Part shown: positions 24,222 through 29,372 of the stretch, piece by piece
Numbering within the stretch: the first letter of the stretch is position 1
How the letters are laid out: each line of letters starts with the position of its first letter
Program-made: the position numbers and the translations under genes
From: a virus
DNA length: 30,064 nt
Strand: one strand, 5' to 3'
IMG/VR virus record: IMGVR_UViG_3300045902_000259
Location: 1-30,064 of that record
Notes under the pieces: generated by a model
Databases searched by the model: none
Told to the model about the DNA's origin: nothing
The model's input: only the letters and a program-made list of their open reading frames with translations

Positions 24222-24246
24222 ACGCCATGCCGCGTCTCACACGGCG

Positions 24247-24711
24247 CTAGGCCGGTTCGCTGGTCAGCGACAGCCGCACGTTGAGCGTCATCTGCAGCAG
24301 CTGCAGAATGTCCTGCTCCACGCCGACCGCCGCGGCAACGCTCTGTGCGCGGATGAGCGCGGCATACACCCGGCCGCACTCCGCCAGCACGACCTCGCGC
24401 GCGATCTCGGCATCGTCGCGCACTCGCACGACCGAGGTGTAGCCCTGCTCGCGCACGCCGCACTCCGGGTCGCGCACGAAGTACGGCGCCCGGATCGTGC
24501 GGCTTTCGTTGGTGATGACAACGCGCACGTTGCGGATCAGCTGCCGCGCCACCTCGCGCCAGTGCTCTTCGGCGGCCTTCTGGACGTCCCAGTCGAACTG
24601 GTCGTGCAGCGGGCTGTCGGGACGCTTGGCGTCCTCCACCACGATATCGGGCGTCAGCGTGCCGTGCTGCTTGTGCAGCTGGATCAGGTAGTCGTTGACG
24701 GTCTGGTTCAT
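24247..24711 (-). CDS. Conserved phage protein of unknown function
   Basis: A 154-residue soluble protein: MNQTVNDYLIQLHKQHG, TPDIVVEDAKRPDSPLHDQF, VQKAAEEHWREVARQLIRNV, NESRTIRAPYFVRDPE and a C-terminal helical part (ILQLLQMTLNVRLSLTSEPA). I have the impression of similar proteins in other proteobacterial phages, always without an assigned role. The 'vvedA-d-sSPLH--FeWd' opening and the RAPYFVRD segment are probably the conserved parts. ATG at 24711 has GGAG eight bases upstream. It lies 16 bases after the 24728 gene and is surely in one operon with it, which suggests a shared DNA-metabolism role. That is inference. Confidence 0.75.
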   Translation of the reverse strand: MNQTVNDYLIQLHKQHGTLTPDIVVEDAKRPDSPLHDQFDWDVQKAAEEHWREVARQLIRNVRVVITNESRTIRAPYFVRDPECGVREQGYTSVVRVRDDAEIAREVVLAECGRVYAALIRAQSVAAAVGVEQDILQLLQMTLNVRLSLTSEPA

Positions 24712-24727
24712 GTCGCAATCTCCACTG

Positions 24728-25504
24728 TCAAGCCACGGCCTTGAAGCCGCGGCGGCGCACCTCGACGTCGAACCACGCGAGCAGCTCCGCGGTGTCGTCG
24801 TCGTAGGCCTCGGGGTCTTGCATCGCGGCTTCCTGAGCCGCGCGCCCGCCGGTCTGCGTGATCTCAAGCAGCTGCGGATCGTCCGCGCCGACGACGGTGA
24901 ACTGCCCGTAGGTGCCGGCGCCCTTCTCCGGCCGGAAGTCGCCCACGCCGACCGTCATGCCGGCGGCGGCCAGCAGGTTGGCGATGGCCTGCTCGCGCAT
25001 CAGGGGCTTCACAAAGGTGATGCTGAGCACCGCCGCCCACTTGGGCACGATGCAGCGGGTGCGCACGTCGGGCGTTCGGTTCATGTCGGCGGACCGTACG
25101 ATGGTGCTGTAGACCTGCGGGATGCCGTAGATGGGCACGTACTCGCCGGGGATGTAGGTGAGGCGGCCAATCTGCGACTTCTTGGCGCCGGGCAGGTCGA
25201 GGGCGGCGGTACGCAGCGCGCCCTTGAAAGCCGTCGACGGCAGCGCGAGCAGGGTGGGCGCGCTGGGGTCGCGCAGCCGCACGGGCGCGGCGCGGAACTC
25301 CTCGAGCGGGTTGTGCTTGAGGTTGCTGGCCTTGTCGGCGGCCGTCTTGCGCGGCGCCGGCAGCAGCAGCTCGTGCTTGGCCTTCTCGGCCAGCCGGTTG
25401 AGGATCAGCGGCGTGGTGCCGACGACGGCGACGGTGATGGTGCCGGTCTGGATCTCGATGATCGAGATCTCGCCGCTGTCTTGAGTTTGCTTTCGGGTTG
25501 CCAT
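24728..25504 (-). CDS. Conserved phage protein of unknown function (GVGDFRPEKG motif)
   Basis: A 258-residue protein: TGTITVAVVGTTPLILNRLAEK, a basic KTAADKASNLKHNPLEEF segment, LLALPSTAFKGALRTAALDL, TPDVRTRCIVPKWAAVLSIT, LLAAAGMTVGVGDFRPEKGA and TYGQFTVV. The C-terminal glycine-rich GVGDFRPEKGAGTYGQF loop after a beta-alpha-beta unit is reminiscent of ferredoxin-like RAMP proteins, but the likeness may be superficial. I recognise the type from phage early regions, not a function. The start ATG 25504 has AGGAG six bases upstream. A DNA-binding or annealing role is possible because of the basic loop and operon setting, but unproven. Confidence 0.78.
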   Translation of the reverse strand: MATRKQTQDSGEISIIEIQTGTITVAVVGTTPLILNRLAEKAKHELLLPAPRKTAADKASNLKHNPLEEFRAAPVRLRDPSAPTLLALPSTAFKGALRTAALDLPGAKKSQIGRLTYIPGEYVPIYGIPQVYSTIVRSADMNRTPDVRTRCIVPKWAAVLSITFVKPLMREQAIANLLAAAGMTVGVGDFRPEKGAGTYGQFTVVGADDPQLLEITQTGGRAAQEAAMQDPEAYDDDTAELLAWFDVEVRRRGFKAVA

Positions 25505-25526
25505 GATGTGCTCCTAGCTACGTGTG

Positions 25527-25551
25527 TCGCGGGTTTTGGCCTGTCCCGCGA
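25527..25551 (-). promoter_or_regulatory. Leader hairpin upstream of the 25504 gene
   Basis: TCGCGGG (25527-25533) and CCCGCGA (25545-25551) pair over seven bases with an 11-base loop, in the leader of the leftward gene starting at 25504. No T run follows on the - strand, so attenuation or mRNA stability is more likely than termination. Confidence 0.45.
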
Positions 25552-25553
25552 TA

Positions 25554-25568
25554 AACAGGGCAGCGATG
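25554..25568 (-). repeat. 15-base repeat AACAGGGCAGCGATG, copy 1
   Basis: Identical to 29527-29541. In both places the GCAGCG begins a stem (here with CGCTGC at 25577-25582) upstream of a leftward gene. It may be a shared regulatory or recombination sequence. Confidence 0.5.
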
Positions 25569-25604
25569 TCGGATTGCGCTGCGGTCGATCTTTTATCGGG
25601 CGCC

Positions 25605-25637
25605 GCCCAACGACGGCTACGCCGCTTGTGGTTGGGC
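25605..25637. promoter_or_regulatory. Inverted repeat GCCCAAC...GTTGGGC
   Basis: Seven-base perfect arms (25605-25611 and 25631-25637) enclose a small inner stem, CGGC-TAC-GCCG. The ends fit the integron core patterns RYYYAAC and GTTRRRY, but the element is only 33 bases long and lacks attC L boxes. A structured leader or operator in the 25505-25679 gap is equally possible. I see no good promoter in that gap. Confidence 0.35.
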
Positions 25638-25679
25638 CTGTCCCACCTAGGCTACGCAGCTGCGGGCAGTTTCCCGCGG

Positions 25680-25898
25680 CTACCGGGCCTCGCGCAGCCT
25701 CGGCGCGAGCGCGTCCAGCACGGCAGCGCGCTCCTGCGTCAGGCGCAGGAGGTCAAGATAGACCCCGGCCGGCACCTGGTGCGTGCCGGCCGCCCAGCGG
25801 CGGATGGTGCGGTCCGCGACGCCGAGGTCGCGGGCCAGTTGGGACTGCCAGCGGGGCCCGTAAAGGGCCTCGCCGGCCTCGACGAGGAGGCGGCTCAC
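25680..25898 (-). CDS. Small helix-turn-helix DNA-binding protein
   Basis: A 72-residue protein starting at GTG 25898: SRLLVEAGEALYGPRWQSQL, ARDLGVADRTIRRWAAGTHQ, VPAGVYLDLLRLTQERAAVL. The middle segment, with Q-L-A-R-D-L-G-V followed by T-I-R-R-W-A-A-G, is a clear HTH of the XRE/Cro style found in many phage small regulators. It may regulate the early operon or assist DNA replication. The GTG overlaps the stop of the preceding gene (GTGA). The long frame extending upstream of it is a shadow. Confidence 0.8.
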   Translation of the reverse strand: MSRLLVEAGEALYGPRWQSQLARDLGVADRTIRRWAAGTHQVPAGVYLDLLRLTQERAAVLDALAPRLREAR

Positions 25899-26095
25899 TG
25901 CTGGGCCTCGCGCCAACCCTGGGAGTGGCCGCGCTCGTGCTGGCCGCGCATCGCGTCGGCCAGCTCGGCGAGCTGCCGGCTGTTGACGGCAGCGATGACG
26001 CCGGCAGGGATGGCGTCGATGATGGCCGCCCACGTGCGCGGGTTGCGGCCGATGGCGGCCAGCCGCTGGGCGCGGCGGATCTTGATGGTGCTCAT
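25895..26095 (-). CDS. Small hypothetical protein
   Basis: A 66-residue protein: STIKIRRAQRLAAIGRNPRT, WAAIIDAIPAGVIAAVNSRQ, then LAELADAMRGQHERGHSQGW. It is helical, slightly basic at the start, and has no domain I recognise. It overlaps both neighbours (ATGA with 26092 upstream, GTGA with the HTH gene downstream), so the three are translated as one unit. Confidence 0.65.
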   Translation of the reverse strand: MSTIKIRRAQRLAAIGRNPRTWAAIIDAIPAGVIAAVNSRQLAELADAMRGQHERGHSQGWREAQQ

Positions 26096-26385
26096 TCGTC
26101 GTCTCCCACCCAGGTGTACACCCCAGCCCGGGGCAGGGCCTCGACCGCGGCGAGGGCGTCCTCGTCGGAGCCGTCCTCAAGATGGAACGTCGGCGGGGCG
26201 ACCCGCACGTCGTAGAGGCAGCGGGTCGTCCGCGCCTCGCTGGCGGGGACGCGCTCGTAGCGCCCGCCGATGCGGGCGCTGGGGTCCGTTTGCTGGTCCA
26301 CCGCCGCGCAGGCGGCTTCTGGAGTTTCGGCGTCAACGACGCCCCAGACGTGACCGGTGTAGGTTTCGATGATCGCGAATCTCAC
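26092..26385 (-). CDS. Small hypothetical protein
   Basis: A 97-residue acidic protein starting at GTG 26385: MRFAIIETYTGHVWGVVDAE, TPEAACAAVDQQTDPSA, YERVPASEARTTRCLYDVRV and a tail with EDGSDEDALAAVEALPRAG. The beginning, a beta hairpin with W-G-V-V-D-A followed by an 'A--A----d' helix, is a common pattern of small phage proteins of unknown role. The start is preceded by an AAGGAGG inside a small hairpin. The frame ends with ATGA overlap to the next gene. Confidence 0.7.
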   Translation of the reverse strand: MRFAIIETYTGHVWGVVDAETPEAACAAVDQQTDPSARIGGRYERVPASEARTTRCLYDVRVAPPTFHLEDGSDEDALAAVEALPRAGVYTWVGDDE

Positions 26386-26402
26386 AATGGCCTCCTTGCC
26401 AT
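26383..26402 (-). promoter_or_regulatory. Leader repeat with Shine-Dalgarno in a hairpin loop, copy 1
   Basis: On the - strand AATGGC-AAGGAG-GCCATT directly precedes the GTG at 26385. The arms are a perfect six-base inverted repeat and the ribosome binding site AAGGAG is the loop. The same 20 bases occur at 26890-26909 ahead of another gene. It should set or regulate translation initiation. Confidence 0.7.
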
Positions 26403-26405
26403 TAG

Positions 26406-26425
26406 GCGCCGGCCTGCGCCGGCGC
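26406..26425 (-). terminator. Possible terminator/hairpin after the beta-helix gene
   Basis: GCGCCGGC (26406-26413) pairs perfectly with GCCGGCGC (26418-26425) around CTGC. It lies between the beta-helix gene stop and the next gene's leader on the - strand. No T run follows, so it may only pause RNA polymerase or protect mRNA. Confidence 0.5.
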
Positions 26426-26445
26426 GGGTTGATGATCGGCCGCGC

Positions 26446-26892
26446 TCAGGCGGCCGGCACGTATGACGTGCCGAATGGGACATACGTCCCATCCTCCACC
26501 TCGGACTCGGGCGGCACATTCGCCCGAGTCCCGATCCAGCAGCGGTAACCGACCACTGCGTTGTTGCCAATGACTGCCAGGTCATCTACCTGGCAGATGC
26601 CGTACACGTTGGCGTTGTCGCCAACGGTCACCAGGTTGTACAGCCTGGCCTGATCCTGGACGACTGCGCCGGCGCCAATCCAGCACCGGGCGCCGATGTA
26701 GGCCCGGCGCCCGATGTAGGCGCCGGCCTCGATGACGGTGCCGTCACCGATGACGGCACCGTCGTCTACGTGGGCGCCGTCGCCCACGTAGACGAACCGC
26801 CCCAGCCGAGCGCTGGGGTGAACTCGGGCCGACTTCTCGACCCGCGTCCCCATCCCGATGGGGACGTAGTAGACACCTTCCGAACCGTCCAC
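26446..26892 (-). CDS. Left-handed beta-helix (hexapeptide repeat) protein
   Basis: A 148-residue protein starting at GTG 26892 with AAGGAGG upstream. Almost the whole length is [I/V/L]-G-x4-type hexapeptide repeats: VHPSARLGRFVYVGDGAHVD, GAVIGDGTVIEAGAYIGRRA, YIGARCWIGAGAVVQDQARL, LVTVGDNANVYGICQVDDLA and VIGNNAVVGYRCWIGTRANV. This gives a left-handed parallel beta-helix prism as in hexapeptide acyltransferases and gamma carbonic anhydrases. The usual catalytic histidine of the acyltransferases is not obvious; only one H appears in the early helix turns (AHVDD) and one in RVHPS. The protein may be a structural or binding module. A strong promoter precedes it, so it is well expressed early. 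Confidence 0.85.
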   Translation of the reverse strand: MDGSEGVYYVPIGMGTRVEKSARVHPSARLGRFVYVGDGAHVDDGAVIGDGTVIEAGAYIGRRAYIGARCWIGAGAVVQDQARLYNLVTVGDNANVYGICQVDDLAVIGNNAVVGYRCWIGTRANVPPESEVEDGTYVPFGTSYVPAA

Positions 26893-26909
26893 AATGGCCT
26901 CCTTGCCAT
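26890..26909 (-). promoter_or_regulatory. Leader repeat with Shine-Dalgarno in a hairpin loop, copy 2
   Basis: The same 20 bases as at 26383-26402, here ahead of the beta-helix gene. The stem is ATGGC/GCCAT (five bases), and the AAGGAG lies in the loop, followed by GTG. Confidence 0.7.
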
Positions 26910-26944
26910 CTCGCGCCAGGCCCCATTGCCCGGCGCATGTCCGC

Positions 26945-26973
26945 ACTATAGGCCACGCGCGGCAGCCTGTCAA
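26945..26973 (-). promoter_or_regulatory. Sigma70-type promoter for the beta-helix operon
   Basis: On the - strand, TTGACA (complement of 26968-26973) is a perfect -35 box. A 17-base spacer and TATAGT (complement of 26945-26950) follow. Transcription would start near 26938 and read leftward into the gene at 26892 and on to 24247. Confidence 0.85.
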
Positions 26974-26985
26974 GCGTGTTGTGGA

Positions 26986-27024
26986 CCCCTAGGGTTAGGG
27001 GGTGACGTGTGCGGCCCACACGTC
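26986..27024. promoter_or_regulatory. Two operator-like palindromes upstream of the promoter
   Basis: CCCCTA-GGGT-TAGGGG (26986-27001) lies 12 bases upstream of the -35 box. It is followed by GACGTGTG-CGGCC-CACACGTC (27004-27024, eight-base perfect arms). The second could also be a weak terminator for the gene ending at 27058. Their closeness to a strong promoter suggests regulator binding. Confidence 0.55.
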
Positions 27025-27057
27025 GCTCCGCTGCCCCGGCAGCCGCCCGGTGCGCTG

Positions 27058-27297
27058 CTAGGCCCCGCCGCGGCCGAGCACGGCGCCGTCCAGCCGCAGC
27101 CGGTAGGTCTGCGAGCGGCCGTCGATCTGCAGCAGCTCGCAGCGGGTGACCTGGCCGTGCAGGCACAGCTCAACGTGGCCGACGACGGTGCCTGCCGCGA
27201 TGATCGGCGGGCCTGGGCGCGGTGGCCACGCCTCGAGCTCGGCGTCGCGGCGGGCGCGCTGGGCGCGTGATCGGCGGGTGGTGGGCGCAACGCTCAT
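27058..27297 (-). CDS. Small hypothetical protein
   Basis: A 79-residue protein: a basic N-terminus (TRRSRAQRARRDAELEAW) followed by AAGTVVGHVELCLHGQVTRC and ELLQIDGRSQTYRLRLDGAV. The C-terminal half looks like a small beta-barrel. Similar short proteins with the H-G-Q-V-T-R-C/LL-I-DGR segment occur in phages, I believe, but have no known role. No clear ribosome binding site precedes ATG 27297. It ends with a TAG in GCTAGGCC. Confidence 0.6.
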   Translation of the reverse strand: MSVAPTTRRSRAQRARRDAELEAWPPRPGPPIIAAGTVVGHVELCLHGQVTRCELLQIDGRSQTYRLRLDGAVLGRGGA

Positions 27298-27315
27298 GCG
27301 GGTTGTCTACAGCAC

Positions 27316-27322
27316 GTTAGCC
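27316..27322 (+). mobile_element. Core site at the other end of the cassette
   Basis: GTTAGCC, the complement of the GGCTAAC of the attC-like site. Insertion at G|TTAGCC would put the cassette at 27317-27893 (577 bases). No attC-like hairpin is visible upstream, so the neighbouring site may be a secondary target. Confidence 0.5.
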
Positions 27323-27781
27323 CTCTTGCGACAGGCTGGCATGCACGTTGTCCCAGAACATGCGGTCATCGACGCGCAGCAGGAACCCTTCGCCCATCAT
27401 GTCGCCGCCGGTGCTCACAATGTGCGCCGCGCAAGTCCACGCCTTCGCTGTGTCCACATCATCCGGCGTGCAGCGCTCAATCTTCTCCAGCGCCAGCAGG
27501 TGCGGGCACTCGCGCGTCCTTACGCCTTTGCAGCACGTCAGGTGGTTGTCATTGACCGGCACTGGGGCCTGCATGCTGCACTGCTGGTGCGTTTGCGGCA
27601 GCGCGTTCTCGCGCTCCTGCCGGAACAGCCTCACCATTCGCGGCACCTCGTCGGCCATGGTCTTGGCGTCGTACATGAAGCTCAGCTCGCGCCACTCGTT
27701 GCCGGCTGCGCGCCGCTCGTCGCTGTGCCTGTTCACAGCAACATGCCATTCGTGGCTCAGCGGGTACTGCAACATTTCCAT
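27317..27781 (-). CDS. Cassette-borne hypothetical Cys-rich protein
   Basis: A 154-residue protein: MEMLQYPLSHEWHVAVNRHS, RRAAGNEWRELSFMYDAKTM, then ADEVPRMVRLFRQERENALP and a Cys-rich part (HQQCSMQ, HLTCCKGVRTRECPHLL, EKIERCTPDD, WTCAAHIVS). Six cysteines and nearby histidines could bind zinc. I do not recognise a family. ATG 27781 has GGAGG close upstream. The TAA stop is the complement of the TTA in the core site GTTAGCC at 27316-27322, and an attC-like hairpin lies on the other side, so it looks like the only gene of an integron-type cassette, read against the cassette direction. The start and stop fill nearly the entire cassette. Confidence 0.72.
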   Translation of the reverse strand: MEMLQYPLSHEWHVAVNRHSDERRAAGNEWRELSFMYDAKTMADEVPRMVRLFRQERENALPQTHQQCSMQAPVPVNDNHLTCCKGVRTRECPHLLALEKIERCTPDDVDTAKAWTCAAHIVSTGGDMMGEGFLLRVDDRMFWDNVHASLSQEG

Positions 27782-27797
27782 GTTTCCTCCACCAGAG

Positions 27798-27899
27798 GGC
27801 TAACCCCTCGGTCAAGGCGAGGCCCAACGGCTGGCCACACCTGTTCGCTACGGCTAGTTTTGCGGCGCCGTTGGTCTCGCATTACCTCAAACGTTAGGC
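27798..27899 (+). mobile_element. attC-like recombination site of an integron gene cassette
   Basis: Ends are GGCTAAC (27798-27804) and GTTAGGC (27893-27899), which fit RYYYAAC/GTTRRRY closely. The interior forms an imperfect hairpin: GGT (27810-27812) with ACC (27884-27886), a CAAG/ATT internal loop, GCGAG (27817-27821) with CTCGC (27876-27880), a GC/T bulge, and CCAACGGC (27824-27831) with GCCGTTGG (27867-27874), leaving a 35-base terminal loop. The 5' TCGGTCAAGGCG and 3' TTACCTCAAACGTTAGGC resemble the L-box halves of known attC sites in that orientation. The first 10 bases, with GAGGGCTAAC, are the inverse of GTTAGCCCTC at 27316-27325, as expected for the two ends of one inserted cassette. 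Confidence 0.68.
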
Positions 27900-28208
27900 A
27901 TCAACAACGCGCTCGTTCCAAGCGTTGTACTCAGCCTCGTAGCGCGCAGCGTTCACGTCGCTTTGCAGTGCGGCCATCTTTTCCATGATTTCGGCCTCGC
28001 AAGCTGCAATGTCAAGTTGCGGGTAGGCGTCTGGACTTTCCCACCCTGCGCCGAAATTGACCTCAGTGATGCTTACGCTCGGATCGTAACCCGGGCTGCC
28101 GACTCCGGCGCGTGCGTCAAACCACTGCGCCTCACCCCTGTCGTAATCGAAGCGCACGCGAAACTGCGTGTCTTCGTGCCATAACTCCAGTTCTGTCGGT
28201 AGCTTCAT
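27894..28208 (-). CDS. Hypothetical acidic protein
   Basis: A 104-residue protein starting MKLPTELELWHEDTQFRVRF at ATG 28208: DYDRGEAQWFDARAGVGSPG, SVSITEVNFGAGWESPDAYP, then QLDIAACEAEIMEKMAALQS and ARYEAEYNAWNERVVDA. It looks like a beta-rich first half and two helices. I do not recognise it. The TAA stop is the complement of the TTA in GTTAGGC (27893-27899), so its 3' end is precisely at the attC-like boundary. That suggests the attC insertion removed or replaced its original end, or that this gene is also cassette-derived. No second attC is seen upstream of it. Confidence 0.65.
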   Translation of the reverse strand: MKLPTELELWHEDTQFRVRFDYDRGEAQWFDARAGVGSPGYDPSVSITEVNFGAGWESPDAYPQLDIAACEAEIMEKMAALQSDVNAARYEAEYNAWNERVVDA

Positions 28209-28251
28209 ACTTTCTTTGCAAGTGTTGTGCGTCGTGACCCATGCCAACAGC

Positions 28252-28758
28252 TTATGCACGCCGAAAGCCGTCTGGTTCCGCCGGCGCACAGTCCGCCGGC
28301 CAGTGCCCGGCCAGCGCCTCGTCGGCAACCCTGGCGAGATAGGACAGCTCGGCCGTGTCGCCGCCGACCTCAATCTCCTCTTCAGGCGTCAAGGCAGCGT
28401 ACATGAAGTGACCCTTGATGCGGTCACGAATCTCGGTCAATGCCGAACGCAGGGTCTGCACATCCGCATTCGTCTCCAGCACTTCGCTGCCGCAGTCGTT
28501 CCAGTTGCGCATTGCGTAGTCCACGGCCTGGGCGTGAGTCGGCCACCAGGAGCCAAACGCATAACCTGCGTGGCACATGAGCCACTCTCTGGTGCCGGGA
28601 TCTGATCCCACTTGACGATAAACGACGATGAAGTCAGGATGGTCGCGCAACCAGCGGTAGCGCGCGGCGTCGGCCACAAGAGCAGGACGCTCGGCCTCAA
28701 GGTCGGCCACGCGGCGGCGCAGGTGCTCGCGCTCGGCAGGCGTCGGGCGACTGTGCAT
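28252..28758 (-). CDS. Hypothetical phage protein
   Basis: A ~168-residue protein from ATG 28758: MHSRPTPAEREHLRRRVADL, EAERPALVADAARYRWLRDH, PDFIVVYRQVGSDPGTREW, then HAGYAFGSWWPTHAQAVDYA and ALTEIRDRIKGHFMYAALTP. The 'DAaRYRWLRdhp' segment is frequent in small phage proteins annotated only as hypothetical. The C-terminal part TAELSYLARVADEALAGHWP is helical. A longer start, GTG 28833 with GAGGG six bases upstream, would add 25 residues and overlap the upstream gene by ~60 bases; it has the better ribosome binding site, so the start is open. Confidence 0.65.
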   Translation of the reverse strand: MHSRPTPAEREHLRRRVADLEAERPALVADAARYRWLRDHPDFIVVYRQVGSDPGTREWLMCHAGYAFGSWWPTHAQAVDYAMRNWNDCGSEVLETNADVQTLRSALTEIRDRIKGHFMYAALTPEEEIEVGGDTAELSYLARVADEALAGHWPADCAPAEPDGFRRA

Positions 28759-28771
28759 TTTGCTTGATGCT

Positions 28772-28987
28772 TCACTCAACAGGACGACTGACGGTTCCGC
28801 TTCGTTCTGCGTTAGCCTGCTGCGCTCTCTCACGTTTGGCCCTCAAACGAGCCAGCTTTGCAACCGTCTTTTTCAAAATCAGCGCGTCGTCCGGATGCGC
28901 CCAGCACTTGAACTGCACTAAGCCCGCAGCACGCAGCCGCGCTTTACGGGCGGCCTGGCGCTGGGCCGGAGTTTTTGCCGCGCTCAT
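28772..28987 (-). CDS. Small basic hypothetical protein
   Basis: A 71-residue protein starting MSAAKTPAQRQAARKARLRA at ATG 28987, followed by AGLVQFKCWAHPDDALILKK and TVAKLARLRAKRERAQQANA. The pattern 'raaGLv-f-vWahPdda--lkk-va-l' is common to short phage and plasmid proteins that look like ribbon-helix-helix DNA binders. It could be a regulator, but that is inference. It is between 28984 and 28252 in a run of overlapping leftward genes. Confidence 0.65.
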   Translation of the reverse strand: MSAAKTPAQRQAARKARLRAAGLVQFKCWAHPDDALILKKTVAKLARLRAKRERAQQANAERSGTVSRPVE

Positions 28988-29166
28988 GCTTTTGGAGCGC
29001 TCCGAAGAACGTGCAACATTCCACCGACGGTACAACGGTAGATGCGCCACTTCGGAGCATCAGGCGGCGAGTACCAGTAGGCGACGTGCCGCCCTTGCGA
29101 GTCGAGCTCGCGGCCGACGCGGCCAAGGCGCCGCGCAGCTTCCTTGGCGATGCGGGCGGGCATCAT
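28984..29166 (-). CDS. Small hypothetical protein
   Basis: A 60-residue protein starting at ATG 29166 with GGAGG seven bases upstream: MMPARIAKEAARRLGRVGRE, LDSQGRHVAYWYSPPDAPKW, RIYRCTVGGMLHVLRSAPKA. It overlaps the upstream gene (ATGATG shares the TGA stop) and the next gene by four bases. I do not recognise a family. The longer frame continuing upstream is a shadow of the neighbour. Confidence 0.65.
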   Translation of the reverse strand: MMPARIAKEAARRLGRVGRELDSQGRHVAYWYSPPDAPKWRIYRCTVGGMLHVLRSAPKA

Positions 29167-29372
29167 CGTGCCGCCTCCAGCACCTGCGCGAAGGTCCAAA
29201 CCTTCGCGCACCCGTCGTCGACGACGACGTAGCCGCGGGCAGCGTCGGCCCATGGCAGCTCGCCGGCGCCGGGCAGCGCCTGCACGCCGATGAGCTCGAT
29301 GCCCTTGGCGCGCAGCGCCCGAAGGGTCTTGGGGGAGAAGTCGCGCTGGGCGACGAGGGAAGAGACGCTCAT
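29163..29372 (-). CDS. Small hypothetical protein
   Basis: A 69-residue protein starting MSVSSLVAQRDFSPKTLRAL at ATG 29372 with GGAGG five bases upstream: RAKGIELIGVQALPGAGELP, WADAARGYVVVDDGCAKVWT, FAQVLEAAR. The second half looks like a small beta hairpin plus helix. Short proteins with the 'GyvvvDDG--kVwtf-qVl' ending appear in phage early regions, to my recollection, with no known role. Confidence 0.68.
   Translation of the reverse strand: MSVSSLVAQRDFSPKTLRALRAKGIELIGVQALPGAGELPWADAARGYVVVDDGCAKVWTFAQVLEAAR

Larger units (their letters stand above)
23759..24233. repeat. GCCNN pentanucleotide array, 97 units
   Basis: Read on the + strand, the 475 bases split without remainder into 97 units that each start with GCC: 87 are five bases long (GCC plus two variable bases, for example TT, CA, GC, AC, AG, CG, TA) and ten are the four-base GCCT. 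No unit breaks the rule. The two variable bases change from unit to unit in a non-random order, because parts of the array are copied (see separate repeats). Long reading frames on both strands here are a by-product of this composition. The array lies between the rightward late genes and leftward early genes. The + transcript would be rich in C with regular CC steps (Rho-binding-like). The - strand has GG every five bases. Confidence 0.95.

Noticed and set aside
23759-24233. CRISPR array
   Set aside because: No constant repeat of 23-40 bases with unique spacers; the invariant part is only three bases and there are no cas genes.
23701-24744. Long open frames across the GCC-rich array on both strands (for example a 347-codon + frame and several Ala/Gly/Arg/Pro-rich - frames)
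   Set aside because: Every frame is open because GCCNN units rarely make stops; the products are five-residue-periodic low-complexity sequence without starts or ribosome binding sites.
24695-26372. Large + strand frames over the leftward early genes
   Set aside because: They are antisense shadows of the - strand genes, which have overlapping starts, ribosome binding sites and more natural proteins.
28772-28818. Second attC-like element: ACTCAAC ... GTTAGCC with a 10-base imperfect stem
   Set aside because: The end heptamers are not complementary to each other or to the expected cassette start, the element is about 45 bases, and it lies inside coding sequence.
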